From an uncultured Lachnospiraceae bacterium (GTDB lineage Bacteria; Bacillota; Clostridia; Lachnospirales; Lachnospiraceae), in contig CAJUIO010000039.1 in the NCBI GenBank assembly GCA_910586025.1, positions 1 through 30,068 on the forward strand: a stretch of 30,068 nucleotides of DNA, in the 5' to 3' direction. Below are positions 24,769 to 30,068 of the stretch, in pieces. The notes beneath the pieces are model-generated. The model ran no database searches. It saw only the letters and a list, made by a program, of their open reading frames with translations, and had not been told where the DNA came from. A program made the position numbers and the translations under genes. The stretch's first letter is position 1. Every line of letters starts with the position of its first letter.

Positions 24769-27000
24769 TCAAAAAATTTCTTCCGTCTGTCTGATCCTCT
24801 CTCCCGCTTCCAGCACCCAGCTGCTAAAGCCGATGAGCTTTTGTCTGGAGCACCTCTCCCGCACCAGCATACCGAAGCGGTAGCGGCCCTTTGGCACATC
24901 CGAAAGCCTGACCTTGGCCGCAAATCCGGTAAGCTGCACATTAACCTGATCTTTGAGATTATCGCAGATATCCTGCCGGTACTGGTCCTCCACGGGAATT
25001 TCAATGATTCTGCCGTTATCCTTCTCCTTCAGGATCAGGGTCCGCTTATAGCACGCATTGTCCGCCCCGATCACAAAGGAATAGCCCTGAAAATAATACC
25101 CCTGGTCCGAAGGGTCCGCCTCCCCGCCTCCCCTTTCGGCCTCCACCCCGTATTTCCATTTATAGATATCCATGGCGCACTCCATCCCAAGCACCACGCA
25201 GGCATCCTCCCTGACTCCCCCGGGCAGGCCCTCCCGCTCCTTAGCCAAAGCCCAGGGCATGTCGAGCCGCACCTGATACCGGAAGGCCGGGGAGTATTCC
25301 GCTTCCAGCATGTCCGTGGTGAGATATTTGTGGTAAAAGGGGTCTCTTCCGTACAGCTCCTGATGTCTCTCGTACAGAACATCCTTTTCCCGCAGCAGAC
25401 GCAGCTGCTTTTCCTCCGACTCCCCGTCCTTTCCCCTGCTCAGGGATTCGTGGTGGTACAAAACCACGTCGTTCCGTTCTATATTATAATAGCCGTTCTC
25501 ATAAATGGTGTAGCAAAGATCCACGTCGTTGAAGGCTACCGCAAGTCCCTCAAAAAATCCTCCGGCCTCCTCAAACACCTTTTTCCTCATCATGAGACAT
25601 GCGCCTGTCGCCCCGATCATATTGTGCACGCCCCGGTTTCTCCCGTAATAGTGTTCCTCATCGTCTGAGAGGAACTGCAGCTTATGGGCCGGTCCCACCC
25701 GCAGGTTCGTGATCCCCGCATGCTGAATCGTCGCAGAGTCCGGATAAAGAAGCTTTGCCCCCACGGCACCGGCACGGGGAAGAACGGCCTTGAGCACAAG
25801 CCGGATCAGCCAGTCCGATTGTATGATCTCCATATCGTCATTCAGAAAAAGCAAAAGCTCACCCGAAGCCTCGCCCGCCCCGATGTTGCACATATGGGAA
25901 AAATTAAACTCCATGGGCTCATAATGATAGCGGATTCCCCTGAAATCTTCCCGGAGCTCCTTTACCTCCCGGTTCCTGGCCTCAATCTCCCGCTCTGTCA
26001 TTTCCCGGTTTTCGCCGCGGCTTCCGTTGTCAACGATAATGATTTCAAAGGAAGGTCCCTCCCCGGTCCTGTCAAAGAGTGTACGCAGGCAGTGGAACAG
26101 CACCTTGGGATTATCCTTGGAGGGAATGACAACGCTGACAAGCGGGCCGCCTCCCTCCCGGTTTCCCAAATCGCCCTCCTCCGGGCTTTCTTCAAAGAGG
26201 CAATAGGATCCGGCGGTCTCATAGCCCTCTCTCCTTCCGTGAAAGAGAATTTCCGGTATATGGAGAACGGGCTCCTCCTCCCCGGGCGTTCTCTTCCGAA
26301 AGCCTCCGCCGTCCCTGATCAGGTAAAAGCACAGCTCGTAGATCGATGATATATCCCCACCCTTCCCGGCAAGCAGCTCCAGCAAAGGCTTTGCTCTGAC
26401 TGCCACAAGGCTTCCAAAATAGAAACAGGAGAGAAAGGTGTCCGGAGACCAGTCCGGCTTAAACCACGGCCTCTCTCTCCGGAATTCCTGTCCTTTCTCC
26501 CCCGTCCTCACATCCTCGTCTCCATACGCCAGAATTACCCGCTCCCGGAGAAACTCCTGATACAGAAGCGGAAAGCAGAGCCTGGAGGGTTCTCCCTGGG
26601 CGCAGAGAAACACAACCACGTCCACGTCCGTCATTTCATGAAAGCTCCCGGCAAATCTCTGCCACTCACACTCTCCGAAATCACCGCATTGCAGCACAAG
26701 AAAACCCATCCTTCCCTTTCGACCGTTTTCGTCCCATACCACGAATTTTCGACAGTCCCGGCTTTCGGATGAATCAAATCCTGCATTATGGTTTAATTTT
26801 CCTTCATCGGAATATTTTTCCGATTCATTTGTCAGACATTTTGCCGTCTCTTCCAGTATTTTACATCTGACCGCAATTTTTTCTTCCTGTTTCTCTATCC
26901 ATTCCTCATAGGACAGTTTTTTTTCGGATATCGTTTTTTCGTAATTCCTGTGCTGTCTGTCTGTGAGAAATTTTCTGATTTTCCGTTTCAAAAAAGCCAT
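24769..27000 (-). CDS. GT2 glycosyltransferase with degraded first module, intact second module and C-terminal beta-rich domain
   Basis: In this 743-residue protein residues 1-80 are basic and helical. Residues about 97-265 keep the later half of a GT-A module (AYGDEDV at 158-164, PWFKPDWSPDTFLSCFYFG), but the expected DHDD position reads like CAQGE and the IPVYN opening is gone. A second module is complete (about 287-555): VSVVIPSKDNPKVLFHCL, LFLNDDMEI, GAVGAKLLYPDSATIQHAG, AFNDVDLCYTIYENGY and YHHESLSRG. Residues about 600-732 form a beta-rich domain (FQGYSFVIGADNACYKRTL, DQVNVQLTGFAAKVRL, GRYRFGMLVRERCSRQKL) that I recall at the ends of other clostridial polysaccharide glycosyltransferases; its role is unknown. 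The first 200 coding bases are more AT-rich than the rest. It follows the methyltransferase gene by 26 bases. Confidence 0.9.
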   Translation of the reverse strand: MAFLKRKIRKFLTDRQHRNYEKTISEKKLSYEEWIEKQEEKIAVRCKILEETAKCLTNESEKYSDEGKLNHNAGFDSSESRDCRKFVVWDENGRKGRMGFLVLQCGDFGECEWQRFAGSFHEMTDVDVVVFLCAQGEPSRLCFPLLYQEFLRERVILAYGDEDVRTGEKGQEFRRERPWFKPDWSPDTFLSCFYFGSLVAVRAKPLLELLAGKGGDISSIYELCFYLIRDGGGFRKRTPGEEEPVLHIPEILFHGRREGYETAGSYCLFEESPEEGDLGNREGGGPLVSVVIPSKDNPKVLFHCLRTLFDRTGEGPSFEIIIVDNGSRGENREMTEREIEARNREVKELREDFRGIRYHYEPMEFNFSHMCNIGAGEASGELLLFLNDDMEIIQSDWLIRLVLKAVLPRAGAVGAKLLYPDSATIQHAGITNLRVGPAHKLQFLSDDEEHYYGRNRGVHNMIGATGACLMMRKKVFEEAGGFFEGLAVAFNDVDLCYTIYENGYYNIERNDVVLYHHESLSRGKDGESEEKQLRLLREKDVLYERHQELYGRDPFYHKYLTTDMLEAEYSPAFRYQVRLDMPWALAKEREGLPGGVREDACVVLGMECAMDIYKWKYGVEAERGGGEADPSDQGYYFQGYSFVIGADNACYKRTLILKEKDNGRIIEIPVEDQYRQDICDNLKDQVNVQLTGFAAKVRLSDVPKGRYRFGMLVRERCSRQKLIGFSSWVLEAGERIRQTEEIF

Positions 27001-27026
27001 AGCCTCAAGCCCTCATGCTCTGTCTG

Positions 27027-29132
27027 TCAAAAAAGATGTCTGGCGCTTCGTTCCATGTCCTGTGCGATCTCCTGCGAGAGAGGTGAAATATTCATCCTTA
27101 CAGACAAAATGTTTTCCGCCTGTCTGGGCAGTGCGGATACCTTCACCGTAAAATTGGGATCGGATGTAGCGAATACATAGGTCTCTCCCGTGAGAGCCTT
27201 ACCGTTTGACACAATATGCTTTTTGGAGAGGGGAACCGGGACCTGGTTTAGCAGAATCTCACAAATCTTCACCACACAGCACCTGTCCGCCGGATCAATC
27301 CGCAGCGCATTCACATTTCCGTCAAAGGGAATTTCCGCCTCCACACTGTCCGGCCCCACATAGACATCCGGAATATAGTAGGAATCCTCCTCGCAAAAAC
27401 CCCTGCCTGTGTCAAAATAAACCTGGATCCTCTTATCCAGTATTTCCTGAAGATGCCTTTCCATCAGATCACCCGGATTCACGCAGTAGGTGCCGATAGC
27501 TGCCCGGATCTCTCCCATGGACATTCTCTTTCCCGTCACCTTTTTCTGGAATTTCAACTCTCTTCGCCTGAATTCCTCGGCTTCCTTCTGCGTGATCCCC
27601 AGCTTTCCAAGAATCAGGTCAAGGTCAAGCTTATTTCTCTTCTCCTCCTCCAGCACATAACAGTATATGGCCCGGAACGCGATCTCCCTGGCGGAAATAC
27701 GCTTTTTCATGGTCCACTCATAGTCGATCACGGTCCACCTGTCCTGATCCACCAGAATATTGGCAAAAATCAGATCATAATCCGTTATTCCGCTCTCCTC
27801 ATTGTAGGAAATCAGGGAATAGTATTTGTCAAACAGGCGGTAAAATTCCTCCAAATCCCCTTTTTCGAGACAATCGTCCAAAAGCTCCTCCAGGGTAGTC
27901 CCCTTTTCATAGGGAAACTGCGCACATTTTCCCTCCTGCACAAGACTGCAGGGATTGATCAGGAGTCCGCTTCCCTCATAGCGCTTCTTTAAAAGCCGGT
28001 ATGCGATCTCGATTCTCCTGATGTGATCCGACGCCTGCTCCGTCATGGGAAGCTTGCGGACCACCCTGCCGGATGAATCCTCCGCAATCTCCGTTCGGAT
28101 GGCGAAGTCCTCTCTTCTGTCATTGGAATACTTCACATAGGAGATCTCGGGTTCCTTTCCTATAACCACCATGTAGGAATTGGAAAATCCGGGAAACAGT
28201 CCGTCCTTTATCACGCTGTCAAACACATATTTTTCATTGAAAAGCACCATCCGGTCCCGGTCAAAATTCCGGATGTTATCCGTAAGCTCCCCGATTCCCG
28301 GAAGCCTTCTGTCCGAATAGATCACCGTTGGGAATTTGTAGTCCGGATACGGATAATAAAAGGAGTAATCCTTTACCCCGCAGGCCTTAAGGATCCTTTC
28401 GAGTCCCGCCCTGGTAAAGGTCCTGGCGCTCCCGCCCTCCGGATAGCCCTCAAGTCCGGAAAAATAAGTTCCCAGGTGATCCTCCTTACACCCGGCAAAA
28501 TATTTGAGTCCGAATTTGTTCTCGATTGCGATCACAAGGCGGCCGTCCTCCTTCACATGCCTCAGCATGATCTCAAGGAAATCCTCATAGGGGGTTTTTG
28601 AATGAATATAAGACTGACCGTATTCAAACGCTCCTATGAGACATACATAGTCAAAATCCTTCGGAAGCTCCGGCTCAATATCCGCAAAATTGCCCACATG
28701 TATGGTGATATTGTCACAATCCTGGTTTCTGTAGGCATTGATATGGCTTCTCTTGGCCGACAGATCCACACATACCACCTCCCCGGCCTTTTCGGAGAGC
28801 CTTTCCGTGATGACACCGCAGCCGGAACCAACCTCTAATACCTTTGAATTTTTGTCTATGGGAAGCCAGTCCACGATATTGGCCCGAAGCGGAGACAGAT
28901 GATACAGAATAGGCCAGCTGCCTTTTTCCTCGATAATCATGGGATACTCTATGCGGGCCGCATTTTTCACTATGTCAAGGAGCTCATCCTCAATGGCCCC
29001 GTCACTGTACAGATCCTTTCCCGGGTAATGACTGTAATCAAGCCTCACCTTCCCGATCTGTGCAGGAAGCCTGTTGATGAGATCCTCCTCCTTAAGGTGG
29101 ATCGGCTTTCTGGGTATTCCTTCTTCTATCAT
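27027..29132 (-). CDS. Methyltransferase fused to kinase-like domain (WbdD-like chain-capping candidate)
   Basis: In this 701-residue protein the N-terminal part (about 70-275) is a class I SAM-dependent methyltransferase: VLEVGSGCGVITERL (98-112), acidic VVCVDLS, and LIGAFEYGQSYI. Residues about 330-495 look like a small-molecule or sugar kinase of the aminoglycoside phosphotransferase fold: VVRKLPM with a candidate ATP-binding Lys360, DYDLIFANILVD (451-462; Asp453, Asn458) and VIDYEW with Asp470 as metal ligand. The C-terminal 200 residues include a helical stretch and a beta-rich domain of unknown role. E. coli WbdD has the same methyltransferase-kinase order and caps polymannan to set chain length for export by Wzm/Wzt. 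This gene directly follows a Wzt-like gene (six-base gap), which supports a capping role. The substrate is unknown. Confidence 0.85.
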   Translation of the reverse strand: MIEEGIPRKPIHLKEEDLINRLPAQIGKVRLDYSHYPGKDLYSDGAIEDELLDIVKNAARIEYPMIIEEKGSWPILYHLSPLRANIVDWLPIDKNSKVLEVGSGCGVITERLSEKAGEVVCVDLSAKRSHINAYRNQDCDNITIHVGNFADIEPELPKDFDYVCLIGAFEYGQSYIHSKTPYEDFLEIMLRHVKEDGRLVIAIENKFGLKYFAGCKEDHLGTYFSGLEGYPEGGSARTFTRAGLERILKACGVKDYSFYYPYPDYKFPTVIYSDRRLPGIGELTDNIRNFDRDRMVLFNEKYVFDSVIKDGLFPGFSNSYMVVIGKEPEISYVKYSNDRREDFAIRTEIAEDSSGRVVRKLPMTEQASDHIRRIEIAYRLLKKRYEGSGLLINPCSLVQEGKCAQFPYEKGTTLEELLDDCLEKGDLEEFYRLFDKYYSLISYNEESGITDYDLIFANILVDQDRWTVIDYEWTMKKRISAREIAFRAIYCYVLEEEKRNKLDLDLILGKLGITQKEAEEFRRRELKFQKKVTGKRMSMGEIRAAIGTYCVNPGDLMERHLQEILDKRIQVYFDTGRGFCEEDSYYIPDVYVGPDSVEAEIPFDGNVNALRIDPADRCCVVKICEILLNQVPVPLSKKHIVSNGKALTGETYVFATSDPNFTVKVSALPRQAENILSVRMNISPLSQEIAQDMERSARHLF

Positions 29133-29138
29133 TGCTGT

Positions 29139-30068
29139 TCACTCTCCATGTTTTCCGTATTTTTGTATTGTGGCCGAAACCTGGCTGTTCATATCGTAAT
29201 ACCCCACGGTATCCTTATCCGAGATCACCGTCATATTCAGCACGTCATACAGCCTGTGGTATACCGTGAATTCCTCCTTCTCAAAGCCGGTGACCCCCAG
29301 AGAAAGGAGATATTCCCCGCCCTGAAGATCAACCACCTGGGTGAAGGTGACATCCGCCGTGCTTCCTTCCTCCACCGACTCCAGAAAGGCCTTCTCCACC
29401 ATGGTATTGGTTCCTGTGATCTCCACGCCCTTTATGTTCTTGATGGTAAAAGCGAAAATAGGTGCCTCGATATCCCTGAAAAATCGCACCTTCATATGAA
29501 CGGTGCATTTCTTCCCCTTGAGAACCGCTCCGGTACCTCTTCCCGCATCATCCGTGATCCCGTATTCCTCAATTACCGCCGCTCTTGTCCCATACTCGAG
29601 AAGCTCCGGGTTCACCGCATTTGCGCCGGCATTCCCCTGCTCCATACGCCCGCCTTCGGATGTGGTTTTTCCCTTGATCCGGGAGGCCGCCGCCGTCCGG
29701 ATGTCCTCGTCATGAAGAAGTCCTTCCTCCTCCGGGCTCCCTGTGGGATACTGTCCGACCAGCACCTGCTTATAAGCGTCTATCATCTCCTTGGGATTTC
29801 CCACCCCCAGCTTTACCCCCTGGTCAAGAAGCATGACCCTGTCGCAGTATTTGCTGATACTGCTCAGGTCGTGGCTCACAAACACGATGGTCTTCCCCAT
29901 CTGCTTGAACTCCTCGAACTTATGATAGCATTTTGCCTGAAAGAACACGTCGCCCACAGACAACGCCTCGTCCACAATCAGGATCTCCGGCTCAATATTG
30001 ATGGCAACCGCAAAAGCCAGCCGTACAAACATACCGCTGGAATAAGTCTTTACCGGCTGATAGACATA
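29139..30068 (-). CDS. Wzt-like polysaccharide ABC transporter ATPase with C-terminal recognition domain (5' end outside window)
   Basis: The visible 309 codons start inside the ATPase domain. The ABC signature region reads TYSSGMFVRLAFA, Walker B is EILIVDEALSVGD, and the H-loop is FVSHDLSS. After the ATPase a charged, Gly/Ala-rich linker leads to an approximately 145-residue beta-rich C-terminal domain (from about NPELLEYGTRAAV) with FAFTIKNIKGVEITGTNT and LQGGEYLLSLGVTGF. That arrangement is typical of Wzt proteins whose C-terminal domain binds the finished, capped glycan; teichoic acid exporter TagH types usually differ there. The Walker A part and the partner permease (Wzm) should lie beyond the right edge. 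It heads the visible part of the polysaccharide operon. Confidence 0.93.
   Translation of the reverse strand, partial: YVYQPVKTYSSGMFVRLAFAVAINIEPEILIVDEALSVGDVFFQAKCYHKFEEFKQMGKTIVFVSHDLSSISKYCDRVMLLDQGVKLGVGNPKEMIDAYKQVLVGQYPTGSPEEEGLLHDEDIRTAAASRIKGKTTSEGGRMEQGNAGANAVNPELLEYGTRAAVIEEYGITDDAGRGTGAVLKGKKCTVHMKVRFFRDIEAPIFAFTIKNIKGVEITGTNTMVEKAFLESVEEGSTADVTFTQVVDLQGGEYLLSLGVTGFEKEEFTVYHRLYDVLNMTVISDKDTVGYYDMNSQVSATIQKYGKHGE

Noticed and set aside
23177..24883. Plus-strand ORF of 568 codons opposite the bimodular GT2 gene
   Set aside because: It is antisense to a protein with complete GT-A motifs; its composition (His, Leu, Arg-rich) is typical of a shadow frame.

Overview
The window looks like the chromosome of a spore-forming, probably motile Gram-positive anaerobe of the class Clostridia, most likely Lachnospiraceae. 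The evidence is a SipL-type spore coat protein (SPOCS/DUF3794 plus LysM), a DUF1934 protein, an NADH-linked class 1B dihydroorotate dehydrogenase (PyrD/PyrK), clear AGGAGG-type ribosome binding sites, intrinsic terminators, and a promoter resembling the flagellar sigma factor SigD. This taxonomic call is inference. Nearly all genes are on the minus strand, so transcription runs from high to low coordinates.

The left two thirds (1-14.4 kb) are mainly housekeeping. From left to right they hold: the start of a ClpX-like unfoldase with a structured leader; an NlpC/P60 peptidoglycan hydrolase behind a trigger-factor-like foldase lipoprotein; a small plus-strand membrane protein divergent from these; DUF1934, glutamate racemase (murI) and a small coupled membrane protein; a GntR/FCD regulator coupled to ispE; a plus-strand 201-residue protein with a SigD-like promoter; sipL; the pyrimidine genes pyrC-pyrK-pyrD; a PrcB-like lipoprotein; and an HtrA-type surface protease.

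The right part (14.6-30.07 kb) is a surface polysaccharide locus. In transcription order it encodes: a Wzt-type ABC exporter ATPase with a C-terminal domain typical of glycan recognition (5' end outside the window); a methyltransferase fused to a kinase-like domain, recalling the chain-terminating enzyme WbdD; two large family 2 glycosyltransferases (GT2); a phosphohexomutase with its own promoter; two more GT2 enzymes; a polyprenyl-phosphate sugar-1-phosphate transferase; an LCP-family ligase; and a final rhamnosyltransferase-like GT2. A coherent model is: the sugar transferase primes the lipid, the GT2 enzymes build the chain, the methyltransferase-kinase caps it, the ABC transporter exports it after recognising the cap, and the LCP protein attaches it to the wall. 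This assembly is inferred from family membership and order.

The most distinctive observation is that three large GT2 proteins show reciprocal domain decay. One has two intact GT-A modules, one keeps an intact first module and only a remnant second, and one has a degraded first and intact second. No tRNA, rRNA, CRISPR array, insertion sequence or phage gene was recognised, and no gene-free stretch exceeds 300 bases.
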